From Amoebophrya sp. A120 (lineage: Eukaryota; Sar; Dinophyceae; Syndiniales; Amoebophryaceae), in contig CAJINV010000010.1 of NCBI GenBank assembly GCA_905178155.1, positions 3,492,587-3,556,586 on the forward strand: DNA of 64,000 bases, written 5' to 3'. Positions 19,953-29,409 of this stretch are shown here, one piece after another. The notes below the pieces were generated by a model that was not told where the DNA came from, did not search any database, and worked only from the letters and a program-made list of their open reading frames with translations. Numbering within the stretch: position 1 is the first letter of the stretch; each line of letters opens with the position of its first letter. The position numbers and the translations under genes are program-made.

Positions 19953-22900
19953 TCACCTCCACCTCCGCTCGTTGTTCATCCTATTGCCCCCACGACCGTA
20001 GGACGACGTGTTGTTCACATGACTTCCAAACGAACCCGCCCCAAAACTCGGCGCAGCAGCAGCGTTCGCCACAAACTGTCCGCGTTTCGGTAGCGGCCGG
20101 AGCTGTGGTCGGTGCGAAGAAGTTGTGGAGTTGTAGGAGGTCACGCTGGTGGGGTTTTGGTTTTGATATTGTGCCGGAGCTGCACCAGGCCTCGTGAACT
20201 GTCGGTAGTGGTTGTTCGCGTTAAAATTTTGTTGGTTTCTGTTGTTCATTCCATGATGCCCTGGAGGATTCAGGCCTGCGCCCGGTTTCGGCGGAGGGGG
20301 GGCTTGCGGAATCTTATTGCTCATAGCTGAACTGTATCAAATGCAAAAATGTCTGGGTCTGGGAGATTGCAAGAGTTGTCATGCATATTTTGCAATCCAT
20401 AATGCCTGTAATGCATGGCCTAGCATCACAGATTCTTAGAGCGCTTCTTCATGCCTATTCCGCATGACAAATGCCATCTCCGCGGAGCGCAAAATCTACT
20501 CCCCTTACTAGTCACGCAATACAAATTTTTTTGAATCCAGAGACAGCATCACAAGTTTAGAATCTTCCAGACCCAGACACTTTTGCATTTGATAAACTGT
20601 CTCCGGGCTTTACCCTTCCCTCAATCTCCGCAATCGGGATGGGCCGCGCCTCGAAGATCTCGTCGAACAGGTCGACGTTTGTAGTCGTGTTGGCCTGTTT
20701 TGATATTACTTCATCGCTAATATCGCCGTCATCTTCCCGGTCGTAGTTTTTTCCGATGATCAGCTTCACTGCCCGGTCGATCTCATACCTCACAATCTCC
20801 CACCCGGCGCGCCTCACCGACCTGGCCGCATTGTTCGTGTTCTCTATCCTGAGGAAAATAAACGTCCCCACCCCAGAGCTGTCATGCAAATCCGCATGCC
20901 AAAAACGTTTCTCATGCGGAGCCCCAAAAGAAGCATTTTCTAATTATATTCGTATTTGGCAATTTGTGATGCTAGAATCAGCGCGGTATCCTGTATCTGT
21001 AATGCTTCTGAACTAGCTAAACAGGATCACACTACGAAGACACACTCGTCATGCGAAACAACCAAAGCTGGTGGATTTGTATAGCAGATTTCGCATCTTG
21101 ACTCTGGTGTCGGGACGTTTTTCCTCAGGATATTCTCAAACGGGTCTTCTATCCACAAGACTTCCGCCACAAAGTCCTGCCGTTCCACGACGGGTAACCT
21201 TTGTCCAGTCCTGACGGAGTATCAAATGTAAAAATGTCTGGGTCTGGAAGAATGCAACTTGTGATGCTGCATTTGGATTCCAGGAAAAATCTGTATTGCA
21301 TGAGTACCAAAAGGAATGCAATTTTTGCTACGCGGAGCGGGCATTTGTCATGCGGAATAGGCATCAAGAAGCTCTCAAAAAATCTGTGATGCTAGGGCAT
21401 GCATCACAGACATCAGGGCTCATGCAAAACATGCATGACAAGTGTCAGAATCTTCCAGACCCAGACATTTTTACAGTTGATACGGAGAGCTTGGTCTTGC
21501 GGAGCGGCGCGGCGTTCACGTCGTCGTCGCTGGTCGTCACATCGCCGTGCAGAGAGGAGGACGCCCGCTTCAGATCGTCGTTCGTCGGCAGTTGCTGGAG
21601 CCACTCGAGAAATTGCTCGAACAGAACGTGCTCGGCCAGTTTGTTCTGCTGGGGCGGTTTCGTTTTTTTATCCTCAAATGAATTTCTTCCGTCGAGTTTC
21701 CGCCGCTTCGCGTCGTTGGATTGCAGTTGGACCTTGGCGAGAGGTTTATCCTGAGTAAAAACGTACCCACGCCAGAGTTGTAATGCAGATTTGCAAAGAC
21801 AGGAAGACTTGTAATGCGCATCCCCATGAGAGCCATTTCCAATCGTGTTTTGGAATTTGTGATGCTGTGAACAGGATGAGCAGATGAATCTGTGATGCGG
21901 CTGCAATTGCTAACCTGCACTACACTGCAGAGTGCAACTTGTCATGCGTGACTCACAAAACTCCTAGGTTTGTGTTGCAAAATCCCCATCCTGACTCTGG
22001 TGTGAGTACGTTTTTACTCAGGATAAGGTTTGGTTTTTTTTGACGATTTCTTTATTTGCGACCTTTTATTGCACAGCTTCGACAGCAATTCCTTGTCCCC
22101 CCCATCCTCCTCGTCGGAGGAACTTGTAGTTACGTCCCCCTCTAGCGGTATGGACCCATCTTCGGCGCTCTCATCGTCTTCGCCATGATTCCTCAACCCG
22201 CCCAGCAGATCGATCGCTTGTGGCTTTTTCCTTTTCGGTTCTTTCCGCTCCTTCTCGACTTCACTCGTTTCTTCACCGGGTAGTAGTGCTTGGTCGCCAT
22301 GATGATGATCCGAGCCTTGTTTGTTGTTCTCTCCCTTGATGAATGCATTGCAAATATGTCTGGGTCTGGAAGGTTGCCAGGTTTGTCATGCATACTGACC
22401 ATCACCCATGATGACGTCTGCAATGCATGACCTAGCATTACAGATATTTAGAAGGCTTCCCGATGGTGCCTACTCCGCATGAGAAATGCCCTCTCCATGT
22501 AGCACAAACTAGTAGACCCCTAGCCCTTGTCATGCAACAGAGATTTTTTTAGAATCCAAAGACAGCATCACAAGTTGCATCCTTTCAGACCCAGACATAT
22601 TTGCATTCTATATGTTGTTCTGCTGCAGCTCTTCGTAACAAAGAATGTAGTCCTTCTCGATGCAGAAAAACAGGTACATATCAAAAGGAAAAATCCCCCC
22701 TCCCCATATTGAAAACCTGTGTTTCCGAAAATTTGTGTTGCTGATTTGGGGTCACAAATCGCATGCGTCTTGCAAGACGACAAGGGCAGAAGCTTCCTCC
22801 CCATTCGGGAAGCGATTTGTCATGCTGGCTGGCTTAAAGGGGAGCCGTTTGCCATGCTGAACAACTAGACCCATAAGCCCCTACCTAGCCTGGGGATCTG

Positions 22901-25723
22901 GCCGCAATGCCTTCCTGCAATACAAAGCTGATTTGCATACACAAATCCAGCATCAGAAATTCCGTTTCGATATGGGGAGGGGAGATTTTTCCTTTCGATA
23001 GTACAGCAGCACCCAGGAGAAGGAATTGAGCAGGCCGTGGAAGGCCGGCGTTTTGTCCGGGACAATGGACAACCGCTTCTTCACCCAGTGCTTAACCACA
23101 ATAAAGCCCCGCAACACCCAGTCCTTTTGTTTCAACAGGTCCACCATGCATTGCAAAAGATGCCGCACTCGTGCTAATTGCGTTTATGCATTGACAAATC
23201 TTTCTCTCAAGGCAAATCCGCATTACAAATTTAACTTGTAATGCTATAGTGAATTTGTAATGCAATTCATACTAGTACGAGACTTTCGCAATGCATATCC
23301 GCGATGCGGTAGTCCGCGGACCCGGACGAGCTCTTCCCGATCGAAATGTCCGCCTCGAGGTGCTCGTCAAACTCGATTTTCAACACCTATCCTGTGTAAA
23401 AACGTCCCCACCTCCCCAGAGTTGTCATGCAAATGCGCACTGACAGGAACATGTGTAACGCGCAGCTCCATGAGACGCATTTTCAGTCGTGGTGTTTTAC
23501 CATTTGAAATGCTGTAAACAGGATGAGAAAGTGGCTTTCTCATGCGACTCCCCTTGCTAACCACCACTACACTGCAGATGGAAACTTGTCATGCACAACT
23601 CCCAAAACTTGGGGATTTGTGTTGCAGGGTGGGGGCGTTTTTACTTTGGATAACAACGGGATTTTCGCAAACCACACCTGGTCCACGATTCTGCACGACC
23701 CGCTGTATTTCCGAATGTCCTTCGCCAGGCGTTTCAGCAGCGTCACTTTCTCCTGTTTCACCTGCCGGTCCTTGTCGTGGATGTTATGGGGGTGTCAGGA
23801 TCGAAATCGTGAAAGTTGAAATTAATAGTTTGTCATGCATAAAATGCAACGCAGAAATTGTCTCTATTGCACAGGACGCAAGAGAGGCAGACTGTAAGCC
23901 TGTTGAGGGGTAGAAACTGAGCTGCTCACGTAGCATGACAAAAGGCGTCCTCCTTAACCAAACAGCATGACAAACTGGATTTAGATTCTACCCAAATCTG
24001 TCATGCGCCACTTGGAAACTGGGCTTCGACTGGCCTCCATTTTATGCATGGCAAATTATTTCAACTTTGCCGATTTCAATCCTGACAGTTCCATAGATGT
24101 CGCTGTCAAAGTACTTCTGGTAGCAGTCCGCCGGACCCTTCGTGTCGATATGCAATACAAATTTCCCGTATATCTCATGTACAAGATGCATCACAAATTT
24201 CCCCGATTTGGAATGTTGTAAAACTTGTCATGCTATTAAACTAGGATGGAAGCCAAGTTTTGCCATGCAGAGACCGCATTTGTACTTACGTCGTGTACGG
24301 GAAATTTCCTGTGGATAGTCCAAATCGTTCCAGACCAAGGCCAAATCCACATCCGAACCAACCAGCGCCGTCTTCTGGGCGTAGGAGCCAAAGGGCCGGC
24401 ACTCCACGTGGCTGTCCGGAAAAATCCGGTTGTATCCAGTGCACAAGTACTATCGCACTCGTAGTAATATTGCAGGCATGCATCACAAATCTGAAATCTC
24501 GCTCTTAACCTTAAGCAGGTAAAAAACTCCGCATTACAAAAAATTTCATCTGTATATGCTGAGCCAATTTGTCATGCCACTTTGTAAAATGAAATTATCT
24601 ACCTAGTACGGTTCTTTTGCTCTGCATAGGTTGCAGTAGTCTTCGATTCGCTTGATCACGTTGTACGACGCGGTCCAGTAGTCCTCCGTTGGCTTGATTT
24701 GCTTCACGATCTGCTGCATGAACTGCAAAAGTATCGTACTAGTAGTAATTGCAATACAAACTAGCTCAGCATGACCAATGGAATTTCTCATGCTGTTTGA
24801 CCTTGGGATGGAGGTTTGTAATGCATGACTGCGATTACTACGAGTACGATACTTTTGCAGTGCATATGCTGGATCTTGAGCGCGAACTTCTCCCGCAGCT
24901 TCTGCCGGTCGTTCGTTTGGAGATGGCGATCTTTATTTCCAGGACGACCGCCCCGGCCGGAGGGAATTCTGTCGTGCTGAAAGTCGCCTGTTCTATCGTC
25001 GTCATTTTGGTCGCGAGGTTGAAGACCATCTCGATCCTCCCCACCCGAGGACTGCTCGGTGTCGTCCCGTAAAAATGATCTTGCCTCGTCTATCAAAAGG
25101 AAAAATCCCTCCTCCCAACATCAAAACGGAAATCTGTAATGCGGCATTTGCCTACACAGATCACGTCTTTCATGCAGTGCGGCACTGCAGGCAAAGCCTA
25201 AGCCTTTGCGGGGGTGTTTTGGCGTAGGTGCTTAGCATGGCAGAGGCCTGCCATGTAGCCGTAACAGCATTATAAAGCGCCTCTAGAAGTCGGCGGATTC
25301 TTTTGATTTGCTCCCTTGCAAGAGAGACAGGATTTGTGGCCACAAATCAGCATCACAAATTTTTAGGATCATACCTTTTCAGTATGGAGAGGGGGGATTT
25401 TTCCTCACAATATCGTCGTCGTGCTCCTGCTCTTCATCTTCATCTCCGCCGTCTCCGTCTCCCACGTCCACCCCACCGCCGGTGCTGTTGTTGCTTTCAT
25501 CTCGCATCAACAGCATTCCTGCTGTCCGTTTCAAAATTGGCGCGGGCGCCTTGCTGGCGGTTGTAGCAGTCCTCGCAAAAGGGTTTGGGTTTGGCTCGAA
25601 CCTCCTACTCTTGCTCTTCGAAGTCGAAGTATGATTATTTATTGTGGACGCCATATTAGTAGTTTTCTTGCCAGACGAGGAGGAGGCGGGCTGTAAAACC
25701 GGGCTTGGTGAAGGCGGGCTCAT
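19953..25723 (-). CDS. Non-canonical nucleotidyltransferase (Cid1/TUTase/PAPD-like)
   Basis: Exons near 25413-25723, 24867-25090, 24609-24716, 24296-24437, 24087-24150, 23653-23794, 23299-23387, 23001-23145, 22613-22678, 22026-22340, 21482-21747, 21133-21219, 20595-20844 and 19953-20335. The start is the first Met of a Ser-rich N-terminus (MSPPSPSPVLQ). The catalytic signature FGSYAQKTALVGSDVDLAL (GS...SDVDL) gives the first metal-binding Asp pair. IPLLKIEFDEHLEADIS fits the third Asp strand. FIVVKHWVKKRL and FHGLLNSFSWVLLY fit the central helices, and LWIEDPFENTNNAARSVR is the PAP-associated-domain motif. The enzyme should add untemplated U or A to RNA 3' ends; which nucleotide cannot be told. 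An insertion of charged low-complexity sequence (22026-21482) splits the PAP core, and a Pro/Asn/Gly/Arg-rich tail (MSNKIPQAPPPPKPGAG...) ends at 19953. Exon edges at 24.08-24.6 kb are approximate. Confidence 0.85.
20336..20594. mobile_element. Introner, family A
   Basis: Duplication AACTGT at 20330-20335 and 20595-20600. Confidence 0.88.
20845..21132. mobile_element. Introner, family C
   Basis: Duplication TTCTC at 20840-20844 and 21133-21137. It splits the IEDPFE-NTNNAARS motif, which reads through after removal. Confidence 0.88.
21220..21481. mobile_element. Introner, family A
   Basis: Duplication ACGGAG at 21214-21219 and 21482-21487. Confidence 0.88.
21748..22025. mobile_element. Introner, family C
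   Basis: Duplication AGGTTT at 21742-21747 and 22026-22031. It is nearly identical to the copy at 28015, suggesting recent spread. Confidence 0.88.
22341..22612. mobile_element. Introner, family A
   Basis: Good family A arms (ATGCATTGCAAATATGTCTG and reverse complement), but no clear target duplication; edges approximate. Confidence 0.78.
22679..23000. mobile_element. Introner, family B
   Basis: Duplication GTACA at 22674-22678 and 23001-23005; removal joins SFSWVLLY-LFFCIEKDY. Confidence 0.88.
23146..23298. mobile_element. Introner, family D
   Basis: Diverged family D ends (ATGCATTGCAAAAGATGCCG); duplication unclear (TCC at both sides). Confidence 0.75.
23388..23652. mobile_element. Introner, family C
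   Basis: TATCCTGTGTAAAAACGTCC start and GGGGGCGTTTTTACTTTGGATA end. The target repeat is CAAC-like (23381-23384 and ~23654-23657). The join gives IPLLKIEFDEH or a one-residue shorter form. Confidence 0.8.
23795..24086. mobile_element. Introner, family H
   Basis: Family H starts TCAGGTTTGAAATCGACAAA (here TCAGGATCGAAATCG) and ends with the reverse complement; only two copies are in the window. Inner arms contain TTTGTCATGCATAAAATGCA and its complement. No clear target duplication. Confidence 0.78.
24151..24295 (-). other. Intron with GT donor, edges uncertain
   Basis: The exon end PQEISRTR is followed by a strong donor (ACGAC then GTAAGTACAA on the minus strand). No matching AG is obvious before ATCGACACGAAGG. 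The interior has GCATCACAA and TTGTCATGC motifs, so it may be a degraded introner. Confidence 0.5.
24438..24608. mobile_element. Degenerate introner, probably family D
   Basis: One arm retains AAGTACTATCGCACTCG. The other is eroded to TACCTAGTACGG. The frame is open on both sides (AKEPY and NRIFPDSHVECRPFGSY). Confidence 0.55.
24717..24866. mobile_element. Introner, family D
   Basis: Duplication TGCTG at 24712-24716 and 24867-24871. Confidence 0.85.
25091..25412. mobile_element. Introner, family B
   Basis: Duplication TCGTC at 25086-25090 and 25413-25417. Confidence 0.88.
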
Positions 25724-26551
25724 CGATGAAATACTACAAGAACTTCTGATGCGTTTTCTGTACTACTTCTAGAAGTGGCACTATTCTTCGTGACACTGAG
25801 CGGGCGGCTGCATTGTGGAAAACTATTAATACACATCGTGCTGCGTTCATCCCCGCTATAACACGCTAGCTATCACTATCAGTAGTTTGTCTAGCAAAAG
25901 ACAACGCGGTGGTCTAGTGTCTACTATGTATGTCCTGAAATAAAACAACAAAATCAGATGGCAAAGAGCAGGTCAAAGAAGTCAGGATCCGAGCCGGAGT
26001 TGGTGCAGCTACAAGAAGATAGAACTCAAGTTGTAGTCCTCCGGGTGGATTGCAATCTTCACGAAATAAAGGATCTATCTTCCGATTTCAGTTCTTGTGG
26101 TAGTCTGCCTAGATCTTGGTCGCCGTGTCACTTGTCATTCTACGTATAGTAATCTGTGATCATCATGTCGTGAACATGGAGTGTGCGAGCAACTGCTTGG
26201 TTGGTGAGTCATCTACTTCTCGGCGACTACTGTGAGCACCATAGATGAAAGTGAAACACCGCGTCACAAAGGATATAAAGGATGCCGATCCCCCAGGCCT
26301 CGCAACAGATTTTTCATCAATTTTGGTTCTTCCTCTTTTGCGAGTAGTTTCAGAAGTTCCAATCCCACGCCTGGTTTGTTTTCTTGTCCACCTACGTACG
26401 TGCGCTGTAAAAATCACCACTAAGTTCTGGTACGCGCACGATCGATAGATAATTTTTACAAGCATCACAACCTCCTCCTTCCGGCATAACTGCTCACCCG
26501 CACCACGGTTTAGGAAAACAGCGACCAGTACAAGAACTTCTCCGCGGCTTT
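25724..26551. other. Intergenic spacer
   Basis: No convincing gene. Short ORFs on both strands (plus 25958-26149; minus, opening into the neighbouring introner) lack domain or splice support. Confidence 0.55.
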
Positions 26552-28650
26552 CTATGGGTGCCAGAACCAAGCTATCAAAAGGAAAAACCCCCCCTCCCCA
26601 TGTCGAAAACGAATTTTGTCTTGCTGTATATGAGTACACAAATCACACTTGTCTTGCAGTAGAGGACTGCACGCAGATCGTAAGCCTTGGTGTAGGGGCC
26701 TAGCATGGCAGGCGTCTGCCCTATAGGCCTTGCAGCATTACAAAGCGCCTGCATACCCTGGCGGAGTCTCTGAGTTTGCCCTCTTGCAAGAGGGACAGGA
26801 TTTGTGGTCACAAATCAGCATCACAAATTTTTAGATACATACCTCTTCAGTATGGGGAGGGGAAATTTTTCCTTTTGATACAAGCTACTGCAGTCCCTAA
26901 CGCGAACCCGACTGGCGTCATGCGCAGAAAGTGAAAAGTATCCAACAGGAAAAACCAGGCAGGTCTTCAGATTTGTTGTAATGCAAAAGTCCTCTATAAT
27001 TTTTGCATTGCAAATATGCCTTGCCTGTTTTTCTCTGTGGGATAAAAAGCCGGAAACCGGTGCGCGATCACGTGGTAGTGGTTCTTGTTACCTGACAAGT
27101 GATGATGTGTTGGTTATGCAATACAGATTCTGTAGGTAAAAATATGGAACGCTAGCATTACAAGCTTCAACTTTCGAGAACCAGACAGTATATTTGCAGT
27201 GGATAAGTCTGGGAGCAGTGTGGGTTTCAACAATTCATCAGAATGCAGTTCTTCCACCGCGACGAATCCTCACAGGTGATTTTATGCATTTCATCTTCAT
27301 CTGTAGTCCAGCATCGGAGATCAAACCTACCATGGAGCATGTAATTGGTTATTATCATGAAGACAATGAAAAACTTTATCAATACAGAATGGTGCGTAGG
27401 AGGTCATCTTGCACCCGCAAAGCTGCTTCACCATGTTGCCGTCCTCTGTTTCATGTTTTCAGGTTTGTGGTTTTGCTTTTGGTTCAGTTTCATTTTGAGT
27501 CTTGCAACATGATATTAAGAAAGAACAACGTTCGACGTCATGCGAGCTCGTCGAGATATGCTTATGAAATGAAAGTGCATTTCTATACCTCTCATCGTAA
27601 ATCGCACTGGCTCGAAACCTATGCATTGCAAAAGTATCGTACTCGTATAAATGCATTACCTCAGCATTAGAAATAAAATTTGTAATGCGGATTTGACTTA
27701 ACAAAAAGATTTGTAATGCATGATTGCAATACGAGTACGATACTTTTGCACAGCATAAAACCTGTGCCTTTATGTGACCCGTTGCACCACGGCTGCGTGT
27801 CCGATCTCCCACATGAGCACCAGTGGTAGTAGGTCTGTAAAATTATTATTGTTCACCACCAATGGTAGAAGTGGATCTGTGATCTGTCGCACAGCTGCAC
27901 ACCCTCCGCATCCACGTAATTTATTTATTGTGATGCAAAAAATATAACTTCTTCCTCTATCTAAAAAAAAAAAAAGCAGTACGTGTGTCCTCAAGATGGG
28001 GATCCGGTACGGGTTATCCTGAGGAAAAACGTACCCACACCAGAGTCAGGATGGGGATTTTGCAACACAAACCTAGGAGCTTTGTGAGTCACGCATGACA
28101 AGCTGTACTCTGCAGCGTAGTGCAGGTTAGCAAGTGCAGCCGCATCACAGACTCATCTGCTCATCCTGTTCACAGCATCACAGATTCCAAAACACGATTG
28201 GAAATGGCTCTCATGGGGATGCGCATCACAAGTCTTCCTGTCTTTGCAAATCTGCATTACAACTCTGGTGTGGGGACGTTTTTACACAGGATACGGGTAG
28301 AGCTGCGGGCTTTTAGGTCGGTTTACCTCGTTCTATGCATTGCAAATGTGTCTGGAGGTTTGGAAGAGTGTAAACTTGTCATGCAGGTTTTCCATGACCC
28401 ATGAGGTCTGGAATGCGGAACCTAGCATGACAGACTCTGTGAGGTCTCTATCATGCCTATCCTGCGTGAGAAACTCTCTCCCAACTTGGTCGAAAGTGGA
28501 CAGCTTTTGGCACTCGTGCAACACAGATTTTTGCATGATTCGGATCTAGCATGACAAGTTGCATCCATCCAGACCCAGACATATTTGCATTTCATACGTA
28601 CGGCCAAAAATCAAACCACGGCATCTTCTTGGAGGCAGCTGCTCTGGAAC
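26552..28650 (-). CDS. CDGSH-type iron-sulfur domain protein
   Basis: Recognised only after splicing. Exons: ~28602-28650, 28293-28334, 27983-28014, 27758-27834, 27589-27620, ~27206-27268, ~27050-27094, 26881-26938 and 26552-26573. The spliced frame contains YYHWCSCGRSDTQPWCNGSH followed by KGTGFEPVRF. This is the C-x-C-x2-S-x3-P-x-C-x-G-S-H ligand pattern of the mitoNEET/CISD 2Fe-2S fold (three Cys and one His), with Asn in place of the usual Asp of CDGSH. Such proteins bind a redox-active 2Fe-2S cluster, typically in mitochondria. The C-terminus, after the join, reads NHYHVIAHRFPAFHFLRM and then a short hydrophobic segment ending WFWHP, with stop at 26552-26554. The first Met used is MPWFDFWP at about 28640; an upstream exon is possible, since a TTTGTTCCAG acceptor-like site precedes it. 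Confidence 0.75.
26574..26880. mobile_element. Introner, family B
   Basis: Duplication CAAGCT at 26568-26573 and 26881-26886. It lies within the last codons, and removal gives ...AVAWFWHP-stop. Confidence 0.87.
26939..27044. mobile_element. Miniature introner (~106 bp)
   Basis: TATCCAACAGGAAAAACCAG start and CTGTTTTTCTCTGTGGGATA end; duplication AAAAG at 26934-26938 and 27045-27049. The shortest introner in the window, and a family of its own here. Confidence 0.8.
27095..27205. mobile_element. Truncated introner, family A-like
   Basis: The right arm (CCAGACAGTATATTTGCAGT) is recognisable; the left arm is eroded. Edges uncertain. Confidence 0.55.
27269..27588 (-). other. Canonical GT-AG intron
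   Basis: Minus strand: ATGAGAG then GTATAGAAATG; the 3' end CCTGTGAG precedes GATTCGTCGC. The join keeps the frame (FTMRGFVAVEELHSDELL). Confidence 0.65.
27621..27757. mobile_element. Introner, family D
   Basis: Duplication AAACCT at 27615-27620 and 27758-27763. It interrupts the CDGSH exon between GSHKGTG and FEPVRF. Confidence 0.88.
27835..27982 (-). other. Canonical GT-AG intron
   Basis: Minus strand: GAGGACACAC then GTACTGC; 3' end TAATTTTACAG before ACCTACTACCACTGG. The join restores the first two Cys ligands in frame. Confidence 0.72.
28015..28292. mobile_element. Introner, family C
   Basis: Duplication ACGGGT at 28009-28014 and 28293-28298. Confidence 0.88.
28335..28596. mobile_element. 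Introner, family A
   Basis: Imperfect duplication CGTTC (28330-28334) / CGTAC (28597-28601). Inner sequence closest to the copy at 14290. Confidence 0.82.
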
Positions 28651-29409
28651 AAAACCAGAAAGGCTATACGCTATACTGCACCACGACCACAAGGGATGAA
28701 GCTGCAGCTCCTGCTCCTCCTCTTTCTGGCCAGTCTGTAGCTGCTGGCTACCAGCCTGCGGCGTGCATCGAAGGACCGACACGCTTCTCCTCGCCCACAC
28801 TGCGTGTCAAACAACTTGTATTTTCAGATTATTCAGGAAATCAAATTTTAATTGTGAACCGACGGTGAAAGACACGGAAACCATGAAGAGAAAAACCACA
28901 GAAAATCCCTCTTCTCGCTCTGGCACTGGTTTTGATGAACATCAAGGACTCTTCAGACTCGCTGCTCAGAAGATCTACTCAGACCCTCGGTTCTCAGACT
29001 CGCTCCTGCAAAAGAAGATGTGGCAAAACTACCACGCGTGTCAGACCACTGCTCTCGTCAACTTCTAAAAGAGGAAGTCAATAAGAATAAAACGAACTTA
29101 ATACTATGGCAGTCACGGTCGCTGTAGCGGCATTGTGCACCCCTACGACTTGTGGCGGTTCTTGCCACGGCGCGGTAGAACTATTTCGGAGTTTGATTCC
29201 CATACTTCGAGAATTACTTCTGCCAGGGAAATGAAACAAATCCATGTAGTCGTGCGGTTGAAGTAGATGGCGCAGCTGCTAAAAGAAGCACTGCAAAAAA
29301 ACTCGTGGTTTTAGTGTCGTGGTTTTATTGGTAGAGGCCGTGATAAAAAATATTAGCCCAAATTGGTGTACAAAAACAGCGAGAATCCAAACCAAAAAAC
29401 AGACTCACA
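28651..29409. other. Intergenic spacer
   Basis: Holds the unresolved 5' end of the iron-sulfur gene. A plus ORF at 28763-29068 (101 codons) has no recognisable domain and is not called. Confidence 0.5.

Noticed and set aside
28763-29068. 101-codon plus-strand ORF upstream of the iron-sulfur gene
   Set aside because: It overlaps the likely 5' region of a minus-strand gene and has no domain or splice support.
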